A stretch of 10,703 bases of DNA from Candidatus Dormiibacterota bacterium (GCA_955651875.1 CATPAP010000002.1:1-10703), one strand, 5' to 3'; counted from the stretch's first letter, positions 1 through 8,051 are shown. A program made the numbers and translations. The notes: a model not told the origin generated them from the letters alone.

Positions 1-1101
1 CTTGTCGAGCAGCTCGCTGGCGGCGACTGTGGCCGTGAGCGCCGCCGTCGAGTCGACGACCAGCTCGGCGAGGCTGTCGCGCATCAGCGCATGCGTCTGC
101 AGGACGGCGCCGAAGGTGTTGCGCTTCGATGTGTGGTCGAGCGCCTCGATGGTGTTGCGCCACATCGCGCCGGCGGTCGCGGCGACGATGCCGACGCGCG
201 TCAGTGACACCATGTCCATCATTTGGCGCATGCCGCGGTCGAGCTGACCGACCTGCCATGCGAACGCGCCGCGCAGACCGACCTCACCGGACGCCGTCGC
301 ACGAGTGCCGAACTTGTCCTTGAGGCGGTGGACGAGGATGGCGTTGCGCGAGCCGTCCTCGAGCCGGTGCGGCACAAGAAACAGGCCCAGCCCGGCCGGC
401 CCGTCGGGTGCGCCCTCAGGTCGTGCCGTCACCAGCACGAGGTCAGACTGCGGACAGCTGGCGAACCACTTCTCGCCGTGCAGACGCCAGCTGCCCCCGT
501 CGGCGCGCACCGCAACCGTCTCGTTGGCGCCGACATCGGAGCCGCCCGCCTTCTCGGTGAGGAACATCGCCGCGGTGCTGTGGGCGCCGCCGTCGTCGGC
601 GATGCGCTCCACGAACCGAGCGGCGAGCTCCGGATCGTTGCGCGCGAGGCAGCGCGCCATGGCGTCCATCATTCCCACGGGGCAGCCGGTGATCGCTTGG
701 TCGGCCTGGAGGAACATGTAGGACACCGCGCTCGTCAGCGCGCGCGGGGCCACGCCGGAAAGGCCGCGCCAGCCGGGCACATGTGCCGAGCGGACCGTGC
801 CGAACCCAAGCACTGTGGTGATGAGCTCGTTGTAGGCGGGATGGAACTCGATCTCGTCGATTCGCGAGCCACGAGCGTCGTACTGGTGGAGGACGGGCGG
901 ATGGCGGTCGGCGTCGCGCGCCAGCGGCTCGATGCGCAGCGGCACGAGCTCACCGAGCTCGGCGAGGGCGGCGTCGGCGACCGGCCATACCGATTCGCCG
1001 ACGCTGTCCCGCACCAGCCAGCGCAGATGCTCGTCGGGGTGATACCAGTACTGACGATGCGGGGCTGGGACATGGCGCGCGCCCGGATCGCTCGGCAGCA
1101 T
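1..1101 (-). CDS. AidB-like acyl-CoA dehydrogenase family protein, 3' part missing (runs off left edge)
   Basis: This is a flavin-dependent acyl-CoA dehydrogenase-fold protein. The first 367 codons are visible, the frame stays open to base 1, and the C-terminus is outside the window. Seen: an N-terminal segment with YWYHPDEHLRW (about 18-28), EFHPAYNEL (85-93), the helical N-domain, then MFLTEKAGGSDVGANET (179-195), HGEKWF (208-213), and RLKDKFGTRATASGEV (259-274), followed by the start of the C-terminal helical domain. The TEK.GGSD and KDK.G.R..AS.EV blocks and the long N-terminal extension resemble the AidB/isovaleryl-CoA dehydrogenase-like branch, whose members are usually about 540-560 aa. 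The start is fixed: an in-frame TAA lies three codons upstream with no start codon between. There is no clear Shine-Dalgarno, so translation may depend on the GDPD gene 9 nt upstream. The substrate cannot be assigned. AidB proteins are linked to alkylation stress in enterobacteria, but that role is not implied here. The family call is firm, the AidB subgroup moderately so. Confidence 0.87.
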   Translation of the reverse strand, partial: MLPSDPGARHVPAPHRQYWYHPDEHLRWLVRDSVGESVWPVADAALAELGELVPLRIEPLARDADRHPPVLHQYDARGSRIDEIEFHPAYNELITTVLGFGTVRSAHVPGWRGLSGVAPRALTSAVSYMFLQADQAITGCPVGMMDAMARCLARNDPELAARFVERIADDGGAHSTAAMFLTEKAGGSDVGANETVAVRADGGSWRLHGEKWFASCPQSDLVLVTARPEGAPDGPAGLGLFLVPHRLEDGSRNAILVHRLKDKFGTRATASGEVGLRGAFAWQVGQLDRGMRQMMDMVSLTRVGIVAATAGAMWRNTIEALDHTSKRNTFGAVLQTHALMRDSLAELVVDSTAALTATVAASELLDK

Positions 1102-1110
1102 GCGCGTAGG

Positions 1111-1929
1111 TTACGCCGGCGCGAGCACCGCACCGTGCCACTGGCGACGGGCGATGAGCACCTCGCGGAGCAGCTGCGGCCGGTCGGTCATGATGCCGTC
1201 GACGCTGAGGTCGAGCAGCGCGGTCATGTCGTCGCGCTCGTCGATGGTCCACACGTGCACCTGCAGACCGGCACGATGGGCGGCATCGACGAATCGTTGG
1301 TCGACCACCACCAGGCGGCGCGCGCGCACCGGCACCTGCACGCAATCGGCCTGCAACCGCGGCATGCGGCGGGTGCGCGACGCCAGCCACGCCGCGGCGA
1401 TGCTCCTCGGTCCCATCGACGTGCAAACCGCGCGCTTGGTGAGGCGCCGGATACGACGCAGACGCTCGTCGGAGAACGCACCGATGCAGACTCGGTCGAA
1501 GGCGTCGAGCCGGCGCAGCAGATCGACGAGGGGCTCGACCACGTAGTCCGACTTGGCGTCGATGTTGACGAACACATCGGGCCAGCGGGTGAGCACCTCC
1601 TCCATAGTGGGCACGCCGATCCCCGTACCGCGTATGGGGTGCGTGGTGCCATCAGGGCTGAAGTAGTACGCAGCGTCAGCTTTCTCGATCTCCGCGGCGG
1701 TGAGCTTGGAGAGACGGCCGCTGCCGTCGGTGATCCGGTCGAGGATGTGGTCGTGGAAGGCGAAGACGACGCCGTCGCTGCTCGCGTGGGCGTCGGTCTC
1801 GAGGTGGCGGTAGCCGAGCGCGACGGCGGCGTCGAACGCGGGCAGGGTGTTCTCCGGCAGCTCCTCGGCGCCCCCGCGGTGGGCGATGGCGATGGGCGTC
1901 GGGTGGTCGAGGAAGGCTCGCCGGACCAT
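1111..1929 (-). CDS. Glycerophosphodiester phosphodiesterase (GDPD family), cytosolic
   Basis: This 272-aa enzyme of the GDPD TIM-barrel family should hydrolyse glycerophosphodiesters to sn-glycerol 3-phosphate and an alcohol. Visible motifs are HRGG with the catalytic His17-Arg18, PENT (25-28), the metal-binding ETD (44-46), FHDHILDRITDGSG (58-71) with the second catalytic His59, VNIDAK (121-126) in the barrel core, VWTID (226-230) and a closing DGIMTDRP (244-251). No signal peptide or membrane helix is seen, so it resembles cytosolic UgpQ-type enzymes more than secreted GlpQ. The length is normal for the family. The chosen ATG is the first start codon after the gltD stop, 37 nt downstream of it. 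The same frame is open farther upstream, but only as a shadow inside gltD. No good Shine-Dalgarno is visible. It lies between gltD and the acyl-CoA dehydrogenase gene on the same strand, suggesting one transcript. Substrate specificity is not readable. Confidence 0.93.
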   Translation of the reverse strand: MVRRAFLDHPTPIAIAHRGGAEELPENTLPAFDAAVALGYRHLETDAHASSDGVVFAFHDHILDRITDGSGRLSKLTAAEIEKADAAYYFSPDGTTHPIRGTGIGVPTMEEVLTRWPDVFVNIDAKSDYVVEPLVDLLRRLDAFDRVCIGAFSDERLRRIRRLTKRAVCTSMGPRSIAAAWLASRTRRMPRLQADCVQVPVRARRLVVVDQRFVDAAHRAGLQVHVWTIDERDDMTALLDLSVDGIMTDRPQLLREVLIARRQWHGAVLAPA

Positions 1930-1966
1930 GGCTGCCGAGGCTAGCGGGTCGGTGGCGGTGCCGGCG

Positions 1967-3391
1967 TCAGATTGCGGCGGCCTGCCCGGAGCCCCGCAGG
2001 ATCGCGTCGCAGGTGGCGGCCGCGCCGCGGCCCTGCGCGATGGCGTTGACCACCAGGACAGCGCCGAGGACCGCGTCTCCGGCCGCCGTGACGGCCGGCG
2101 CGGCCGCGAGGTCGCCGTCCACGGCGATCGTGTCACCCACGAGGCGGACGCCGAGCTGGTCGAACAGAGGTGACGGACGGACCCCGGTGAAACCGATGGC
2201 GAGCAGGACGAGGTCGGCGTCGATGCGCCGCTCCGTGCCGGGGCGGCGGACAAGGCCGCGAGCCCCCGCGGCGCTGTCCCGGTCGACGTCGACGACGGTG
2301 ATGCCGCGCACCCGGCCCGCGCCGTCTCCCTCGAAACCGGTGACCTCGACGCCGAAGGTGCGCACGCCCCCCTCCTCGTGCGCTGCGTGGCTGCGCAGCA
2401 CCAGCGGCCACTGCGGCCACGGGTTCGACTCCGGACGGCTGCGCGGCGGCTCGGGATAGATGACCAGCTGCTGGACTGACGCGCATGCCTCGCGGTGGGC
2501 GTCGCCGAGGCAGTCCGCCGCGGTGTCGCCGCCGCCGATGATCACGACATGTCGGCCCGCCGCGCTCAGCACGTCGGCGGGATCGCCGGCGACGCGGCGG
2601 TTCTGGCCGGTGAGGTACTCCATGCCGAGGTGGACGCCGGCGAGCTCGCGACCGGGGAGGTCGACATCGCGCGCGCGTTCCGCGCCGACGGCGAGGACGA
2701 CGGCGTCATGGCGCTCGAGCAGCTCTTCCCCCGAGATGTCGACGCCGCAGTCGTAATCGCATTCGAAGCTGATGCCCTCGGCGCTGAGCAGGTCGATCCG
2801 GCGATCGAGCAGCGCCTTGTCCATCTTGAAGTCCGGGATCCCGTAGCGGAGGAGGCCCCCGGGACGGTCGGCGCGCTCGTACACGACGACGCGGTGCCCG
2901 GCGCGATTGAGCTGCTGCGCGGCGGCGAGACCCGCCGGTCCGGAGCCGACCACGGCAATGCTGCGACCGGTGCGGTAGGCAGGCGGCCGGGCACGGATCC
3001 AGCCATTGGCGAACGCCGTGTCGATGGCGGTGCGCTCGATCTCCTTGATGCTCACCGCATCGCCACCGATGGCAAGCACACAGGCCGGTTCGCACGGCGC
3101 CGGACACAACCGGCCGGTGAACTCGGGGAAATTGTTGGTGGTCTCGAGGTTCTCGATGGCGCCGCGCCAGTCGCCGGTCCGGCCCAGCGCGTTCCACTCC
3201 GGAATGAGGTTGCCGAGTGGGCAGGCGTGGTGACAGAAGGGCACGCCGCAGTCCATGCACCGCGCCGCCTGCTCCTCCACGGTCGCCAGCGGCAGCGGAT
3301 GGATGAGCTCACCGTGGTCGCGGATTCGCTCGGCCGCGACGCGGTACGGCGAGGTGCGGCGGGGAACCTCGAGGAAGTCGCGCCCGCTCAT
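1967..3391 (-). CDS. gltD: Glutamate synthase (NADPH) small subunit
   Basis: This 474-aa beta subunit of bacterial glutamate synthase takes electrons from NADPH through FAD and iron-sulfur clusters to the FMN of GltB. Seen: a cysteine cluster CMDCGVPFCHHAC (Cys45, 48, 53, 57) and a second set Cys96, Cys100, Cys104 in the N-terminal ferredoxin-like domain. Next come the FAD dinucleotide fold VVGSGPAGLAAAQQL (147-161) with YERADRPGGLLRYGIPDFKM (171-190), and the NADPH fold VVIIGGGDTAADC (282-294). A C-terminal FAD contact is at AAGDAVLGAVLVVNAIAQGR (436-455). The length matches the family. The start ATG shares one base with the gltB stop (TGATG), and a GAGG lies about 10 nt upstream inside gltB, so translational coupling giving near-equal subunit amounts is likely. 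The protein is cytoplasmic. Related FAD/NAD oxidoreductases exist, for example the DPD N-domain and the NfnB type, but adjacency to gltB settles the identity. Confidence 0.98.
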   Translation of the reverse strand: MSGRDFLEVPRRTSPYRVAAERIRDHGELIHPLPLATVEEQAARCMDCGVPFCHHACPLGNLIPEWNALGRTGDWRGAIENLETTNNFPEFTGRLCPAPCEPACVLAIGGDAVSIKEIERTAIDTAFANGWIRARPPAYRTGRSIAVVGSGPAGLAAAQQLNRAGHRVVVYERADRPGGLLRYGIPDFKMDKALLDRRIDLLSAEGISFECDYDCGVDISGEELLERHDAVVLAVGAERARDVDLPGRELAGVHLGMEYLTGQNRRVAGDPADVLSAAGRHVVIIGGGDTAADCLGDAHREACASVQQLVIYPEPPRSRPESNPWPQWPLVLRSHAAHEEGGVRTFGVEVTGFEGDGAGRVRGITVVDVDRDSAAGARGLVRRPGTERRIDADLVLLAIGFTGVRPSPLFDQLGVRLVGDTIAVDGDLAAAPAVTAAGDAVLGAVLVVNAIAQGRGAAATCDAILRGSGQAAAI

Positions 3392-6300
3392 CAGACGGCG
3401 ACCTCGAGCGCGACACGGCGCCCGGCGAGCACGCGCTCGTAGTCGATGGGCAGTACCTTGACGAAGCGGGGCAGAGCCGCCGGCCAGTCCTCGAGCAGCT
3501 CCTCCGCCAGCGGGCTCCGGGTGTACGCGACGTGATGCTCCAGGAGCTCGCGCACCGTCTCGCCATCCAACTCGTCGTCGGCGTCGACCAGCCGAACCAT
3601 CCCCGGGTTGCAGCGCTGCCTGAACCGGCCGTCGACATCGAGCACGTAGGCCAGGCCACCGCTCATCCCGGCGGCGACGTTGCGCCCGGTGCGCCCGAGG
3701 ATGACTACGACGCCGGCGGTCATGTACTCGAGCGCGTGGTCACCCGTCCCCTCGACCACGGCGCGGGCGCCGCTGTTGCGCACCGCGAAGCGCTCGCCCG
3801 CGACGCCCCGCACGAAGAGCTCGCCCGACGTGGCCCCGTACAGCAGCACGTTGCCGGCGATGACGTTGTCGTGGGCGCGGCGGCGCGCGTGCGCGGGTGG
3901 CACGACCACGATGCGTCCGCCACTCAACCCCTTGCCGCAGCCGTCGTTCACCTCGCCGTGCACCGTCAGGGTGATCCCACCGGCGAGAAAGGCGCCGAAG
4001 GACTGCCCTGCGCTACCTGCGAGGTCGACCCTGATCGTGTCGGCAGGCAGACCTGCCGCTCCGTGCCGCGCCGCCACTTCGCCGCTCAGCCGGGCGCCGA
4101 CACTGCGGTCACCGTTGCTCACGCCCATGCGCAGCTGCAGGGGTGTGGCGCGGGCCAGCGCGTCGCCGGCGAGCGCGAGCACGCGCTCGTCGATGTCGCC
4201 CGCGCAGACGTGGGGGCTGCGAGGCATCGAGTGACGAGGCTCAGCGGTGGGGACGAGGAGTCGCCCGAGGTCGACGCCGCCGCGATGGTGCACCTGCTCG
4301 AGCAGCTCGACGTGGCCGACGAGGTCGTCAAAGCTGCGCACGCCGAGCCGTGACATCCAGCGCCGCACGTCCTCTGCGAGGAAGTGCATGAAGGTGACGA
4401 TGTGCTCGGCACGGCCGGTGAAGCGCTCGCGCAGCTGCGGATCCTGGGTGGCGATGCCCACCGGGCAGGTGTTGAGGTGGCAGACGCGCATCATCACGCA
4501 GCCCGCGGCGACGAGCGGCGCGGTGGCGAATGCGAACTCCTCGGCGCCGAGCAGGGCGGCGACCACGACGTCGCGACCGGTGCGCATGAGCCCGTCGCTC
4601 TGCAGCACGACGCGGTCACGCAGGCCGTTGGCAATGAGCGTCTGCTGTGCCTCGGCGAGGCCGAGCTCCCACGGTGCACCGGCGTGGGTCAGCGACGACA
4701 GCGGCGCGGCGCCGGTGCCGCCCTCGTACCCGCAGATGACGATGTGGTCGGCGCGTGCCTTCGCGACAGCCGCGGCAACCGGCCCGACGCCCATCTCGGC
4801 GACCAGCTTGACGCTGATGCGCGCGCGGGGATTGACCGAACGCAGGTCGTGGATGAGCTGAGCGAGGTCCTCGACGGAGTACACGTCGTGATGGGGCGGG
4901 GGGGAGATCAGCCCGACCCCGGGCGTGGCGTGGCGCACCCGCGCGATGGTGACGTCGACCTTGTGGCCGGGCAGCTGACCGCCCTCGCCTGGCTTGGCCC
5001 CCTGCGCCACCTTGACCTGGATCTCATCGGCGTTGACGAGGTAGTGCGCGGTGACACCGAAGCGCGCGCTCGCCACCTGCTTGATGGCGCTGCGACGCGA
5101 GTCGTCACCGTCAGGCTCGAAGCGCGCCGCCTCCTCGCCGCCCTCGCCCGTGTTGGAGCGTCCGCCGATCCGGTTCATCGCGATGGCGAGGGTCTCGTGC
5201 ATCTCCGGTGAGATCGACCCGAGCGACATCGCGCCGGTGGCGAAGCGTCGCACCAGCGTGTCGACACCCTCGACCTCGTCGAGCGGCACCTCTGCGTCGG
5301 CCTCACGCAACGCCAGCAACCCGCGCAGGGTGCGGCGCTCCGTCGATTGGCGGTCGGCAAGAGCGACGTAGTGGGCGAAATGCTCGGCCGACTCGGAGCG
5401 CACCGCGTGCTGCAGCGCACCGATGACCTCCGGGTTCCAGGCCCGCTTTTCGCCGGTGAGGCGCCACTGGTAGTTGCCACCACCGTCGAGCGCGGCTGGC
5501 GGTGCACCGGCTGCGGGAAACGCGCGTGCGTGGTGGCGCAGCGCGTCCGTTGCGATGCGCTCGAGCCCGGCCCCGCCGATGCGCGTGGGCGTGCCGGTGA
5601 AATGCCGGTCGACGACGTCCTCGCCGAGGCCGACGGCCTCGAACAGCTGGGCACCGCAGTACGAGAGCACCGTCGAGATGCCCATCTTCGCGATGGTCTT
5701 GAGCAGACCCTGGCGCAGCGCGGCGATGACGTTGCGCTGTGCGGCGGCTCCGTCAAGGTTGGCGACGGCGCCGCTGACGGCGAGCTCGGAGGCGGTGTCG
5801 AGAAGCAGGTATGGGTTGACCGCTTCGGCGCCGAACCCAAGGAGCAGCGCGAGGTGGGCCACCTCGCGAGGCTCGCCGCTCTCGACCACGAGCCCGACAC
5901 CGGTGCGGGTGCGCTCGCGGAGCAGGTGGTGGTGCACAGCCGCGGTGGCGAGCAGCGACGGGATCGGTACATGGCCGGCGTCGGCACCGCGGTCGCTGAG
6001 GATGAGGATGGTGCGGCCCGCCGCGACCGCATCCGAGGCGAGGCGGCAGATGCGGTCGAGAGCGTCGCGCAGGCCTGCAGTCCCCTGCGCGCCATGGAAG
6101 ACGGTGGTGATGGTCTCGGCCGGGAACTGGCGCTGGGTGACATGACGGATCGTCGCCAGGTTGGCAGCGGTGAGGATGGGGTGCGGCATCTCCAGCCGCT
6201 TGGCCTGCGTTGGTCCCTGCTCGAGGAGGTTGCCGCCGGCGCCAAGCGAGGTGACCAGCGACATCACCAGCGCCTCCCTGATGGGATCGATGGGCGGGTT

Positions 6301-7866
6301 GGTGACCTGGGCGAAGAGCTGCTTGAAGTACGCGAAGAGAGGCTGGGGGCGGTCGCTGAGCACCGCGAGCGGGGTGTCGTTGCCCATCGACCCCACCGGC
6401 TCCTCGCCGTGCGTCGCCATGGGCGCGACGATCAGCCGCAGGTCCTCATCCGTCCAGCCGAAGAGGTGCTGGCGGATGCGCAACGTGCCGGAGTCCGGCT
6501 CGACCTGGTCGACACCGGGAGCCAGCTCGTCGAGATGCACGGTGCCCGCGCGGATCCAGTCGGCGTAGGGGTGGCGGCCGGCGAGCTGCCGCTTGCAGGC
6601 GCCGTCGTCGAGGATCGCCCCGGCCTGCGTGTCGACGAGCAGCAGTCGCCCCGGGTCGAGCCGCCACTTCTTGACGATGCGCTCCTCTGGGATTTCTAGG
6701 ACGCCCGCCTCCGACGCCATCACCACCAGGCCGTCGTCGGTGACCAGGTAGCGGGCCGGCCGCAGGCCGTTGCGGTCGAGGCAGGCGCCGACCAGGCGGC
6801 CGTCGGTGAACGCGATCGCGGCGGGCCCGTCCCAAGGCTCGACCAGGCTGGCGTGGAACTCGTAGAACGCGCGGCGCTCGTCTTCGAGCAGTTCGTTGCC
6901 GTGCCACGCTTCGGGAATCATCATCATCATGGCGTGCTCGACGGAGCGTCCCGACAAGGTCAGCAACTCGAGCGCGTTGTCGAACTGTGTCGAGTCGGAG
7001 CCGTCGGGATCGAGCACGCCGCGGATCTTGTCGACATCTCCGCCGAAGAGCGCGCTGCGGAACTTCGACTCGCGTGCACGCATCCACGCCGCGTTGCCGC
7101 GCAGCGTGTTGATCTCGCCGTTGTGCGCGGACAGTCGTGCCGGCTGGGCGAGGTCCCAGCGGGGCAGCACGTTGGTGGAGAAACGCGCGTGAACCACCGC
7201 GAGTGCCGAAGTCACCAACTCGTCGCCCAGGTCGGGATAGAAGCAGCCGAGCTGCTCGGCGGTGAGCATTCCCTTGTAGACGATGGTTCGCGCGCTCAGG
7301 CTGGCGATGTGCAGCGCCCGGCGGTCCATGGACAGCGCGCGTGCGCGGGATTCGATGACCCGACGCAGGACGTAGAGACGGCGCTCGAGCGCATCGCCCT
7401 CCAGTCCTACCGCGGCGACGAAGAACTGGGCGATGTGCGGCATGGCCGCGCGGGCGGTGGCGCCGGGCACGGCGGCGTCGACGGGCACGGCGCGCCAGCC
7501 GATCAGGCGCACGCCCTCGTCGGCGCAGCAGTCGGCGACGAGCTGTTGCGCGATGCGCCGCGGCGGGGCTGGGCGCGGGAGGAACACCATGCCGGCGCCG
7601 TACGCACCGGGCGCGGGAAGGTCGACACCGGCCTGCGCGTCCAGGAAGCCGTGGGGCAGTTGGACGAGGATGCCGGCCCCGTCACCGCTGTCCGGGTCGG
7701 CGCCGGTGGCGCCGCGGTGGCCGAGGTTGACCAGCGCGCGCATCGCCGCCTCGACAATCTGGTGGCTCGGGGTGCCCGAGGTGGTCGCCACGAAGGCGAC
7801 GCCGCACCCGTCATGTTCGAACCTCGGATCGCGAAGGTCGCGGTCGGGGTGGGACGGGGCGCTCAT
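3391..7866 (-). CDS. gltB: Glutamate synthase large subunit
   Basis: This is the 1491-aa alpha subunit of glutamate synthase. It hydrolyses glutamine, channels the ammonia, and reduces the iminoglutarate made from 2-oxoglutarate to glutamate. Domain 1 is the class II amidotransferase (about 21-420). It begins with Cys21 in FEHDGCGVAFVA, the expected N-terminal nucleophile after removal of a 20-residue propeptide, and contains LGHRGATGADPDSGDGAG and AHNGEINTLRGN (247-258). The linker domain contains NPPIDPIRE (523-531). The FMN synthase domain has SNTGEGGEEAARF (904-916), QVKVAQGAKPGEGGQLPG (950-967), SPPPHHDVYS (988-997), and the 3Fe-4S ligands Cys1123, Cys1129 and Cys1134 (C-x5-C-x4-C). The C-terminal GXGXG beta-helix domain contains GCGKGLSGGRIVVVPP (1309-1324). 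No domain is missing. An ATG 40 codons upstream also opens this frame, but the extension crosses the AT-rich intergenic stretch and has no family likeness, so the start was placed at 7866. The local ribosome site is poor, and a tiny reading frame overlaps this start. Confidence 0.98.
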   Translation of the reverse strand: MSAPSHPDRDLRDPRFEHDGCGVAFVATTSGTPSHQIVEAAMRALVNLGHRGATGADPDSGDGAGILVQLPHGFLDAQAGVDLPAPGAYGAGMVFLPRPAPPRRIAQQLVADCCADEGVRLIGWRAVPVDAAVPGATARAAMPHIAQFFVAAVGLEGDALERRLYVLRRVIESRARALSMDRRALHIASLSARTIVYKGMLTAEQLGCFYPDLGDELVTSALAVVHARFSTNVLPRWDLAQPARLSAHNGEINTLRGNAAWMRARESKFRSALFGGDVDKIRGVLDPDGSDSTQFDNALELLTLSGRSVEHAMMMMIPEAWHGNELLEDERRAFYEFHASLVEPWDGPAAIAFTDGRLVGACLDRNGLRPARYLVTDDGLVVMASEAGVLEIPEERIVKKWRLDPGRLLLVDTQAGAILDDGACKRQLAGRHPYADWIRAGTVHLDELAPGVDQVEPDSGTLRIRQHLFGWTDEDLRLIVAPMATHGEEPVGSMGNDTPLAVLSDRPQPLFAYFKQLFAQVTNPPIDPIREALVMSLVTSLGAGGNLLEQGPTQAKRLEMPHPILTAANLATIRHVTQRQFPAETITTVFHGAQGTAGLRDALDRICRLASDAVAAGRTILILSDRGADAGHVPIPSLLATAAVHHHLLRERTRTGVGLVVESGEPREVAHLALLLGFGAEAVNPYLLLDTASELAVSGAVANLDGAAAQRNVIAALRQGLLKTIAKMGISTVLSYCGAQLFEAVGLGEDVVDRHFTGTPTRIGGAGLERIATDALRHHARAFPAAGAPPAALDGGGNYQWRLTGEKRAWNPEVIGALQHAVRSESAEHFAHYVALADRQSTERRTLRGLLALREADAEVPLDEVEGVDTLVRRFATGAMSLGSISPEMHETLAIAMNRIGGRSNTGEGGEEAARFEPDGDDSRRSAIKQVASARFGVTAHYLVNADEIQVKVAQGAKPGEGGQLPGHKVDVTIARVRHATPGVGLISPPPHHDVYSVEDLAQLIHDLRSVNPRARISVKLVAEMGVGPVAAAVAKARADHIVICGYEGGTGAAPLSSLTHAGAPWELGLAEAQQTLIANGLRDRVVLQSDGLMRTGRDVVVAALLGAEEFAFATAPLVAAGCVMMRVCHLNTCPVGIATQDPQLRERFTGRAEHIVTFMHFLAEDVRRWMSRLGVRSFDDLVGHVELLEQVHHRGGVDLGRLLVPTAEPRHSMPRSPHVCAGDIDERVLALAGDALARATPLQLRMGVSNGDRSVGARLSGEVAARHGAAGLPADTIRVDLAGSAGQSFGAFLAGGITLTVHGEVNDGCGKGLSGGRIVVVPPAHARRRAHDNVIAGNVLLYGATSGELFVRGVAGERFAVRNSGARAVVEGTGDHALEYMTAGVVVILGRTGRNVAAGMSGGLAYVLDVDGRFRQRCNPGMVRLVDADDELDGETVRELLEHHVAYTRSPLAEELLEDWPAALPRFVKVLPIDYERVLAGRRVALEVAV

Positions 7867-7880
7867 CCGTTCGATGCCAT
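7863..7880 (-). other. Candidate five-codon leader reading frame overlapping the gltB start
   Basis: On the minus strand ATGGCATCGAACGGATGA encodes M-A-S-N-G-stop. Its stop codon overlaps the gltB ATG in the classic ATGA arrangement. An AGG lies five bases before this ATG (CAGGCTGCG-ATG), a better-placed ribosome site than anything directly before the gltB ATG, where only ACGG abuts the start. Terminating ribosomes could therefore be handed to gltB. This is inferred from layout only; such a short frame can occur by chance. Confidence 0.3.
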
Positions 7881-7904
7881 CGCAGCCTGACAGGATTGGG
7901 TCGC

Positions 7905-7939
7905 CCAAACAAGCCCCAATTTTGTTTTGGTGCGTTTGG
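7905..7939. repeat. Imperfect nested inverted repeat, possible operator
   Basis: The outer arms CCAAAC (7905-7910) and GTTTGG (7934-7939) flank inner arms CCAA (7916-7919) and TTGG (7927-7930). The two dyads have nearly the same centre, around 7922-7923. The element sits in the AT-rich part of the divergent region and covers the best guess for a gltB -35. It could bind a dimeric regulator, but no known operator consensus was recognised. The arms are short, so chance is possible. Confidence 0.35.
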
Positions 7940-8019
7940 ATAGTTGGGCGCGGGCGGAACGGGCGCGCCCGGGATCCATGCCGCATTCGCTACGATCAAA
8001 CCCACTTCGCGCTCGTTCT

Positions 8020-8041
8020 GCACCGGTGCGCCGCGCGGCGC
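8020..8041. repeat. Two overlapping perfect palindromes in the sdhC leader
   Basis: GCACCGGTGC (8020-8029) is a perfect 10-base palindrome. It overlaps GCGCCGCGCGGCGC (8028-8041), a perfect 14-base palindrome, by two bases. Both lie within 35 nt of the sdhC start. As RNA each could form only a tight hairpin, and they would compete for the shared bases. As DNA they could be protein sites. GC-only palindromes are common in such a genome, so the role is unproven. Confidence 0.35.
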
Positions 8042-8046
8042 GCAGT

Positions 8047-8051
8047 GGGGA
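8047..8051 (+). promoter_or_regulatory. Ribosome binding site of sdhC (GGGGA)
   Basis: GGGGA ends three bases before the ATG at 8055, and the codon immediately before the ATG is an in-frame TAG (8052-8054). The TAG rules out any upstream start in this frame, so the start is well defined although the spacing is short. Confidence 0.55.

Noticed and set aside
223..1944. A 573-codon plus-strand open frame antisense to the GDPD and acyl-CoA dehydrogenase genes
   Set aside because: Its translation is Arg/Ala/Gly/His-rich without any recognisable motif, while the minus strand encodes two clear enzyme families across the same bases. Long antisense frames are usual in GC-rich DNA.
1930..1966. Possible terminator or promoter between gltD and the GDPD gene
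   Set aside because: The 37 bases show no stem-loop with a U-run and no promoter-like hexamer pair.
5347..6699. A 450-codon plus-strand open frame within gltB
   Set aside because: It is antisense to conserved gltB sequence and shows only low-complexity charged residues with no family motif.
6919..6930. (CAT)4 microsatellite-like repeat
   Set aside because: It encodes the four methionines 313-316 of GltB just before the IPEAW segment, where a methionine run is normal for the family, so it is coding constraint and not a functional repeat.
7867..7986. Forty-codon N-terminal extension of gltB from an ATG at 7986
   Set aside because: The extra residues cross the AT-rich intergenic stretch and have no likeness to the family. 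The ATG at 7866 gives a short propeptide before Cys21, as expected.
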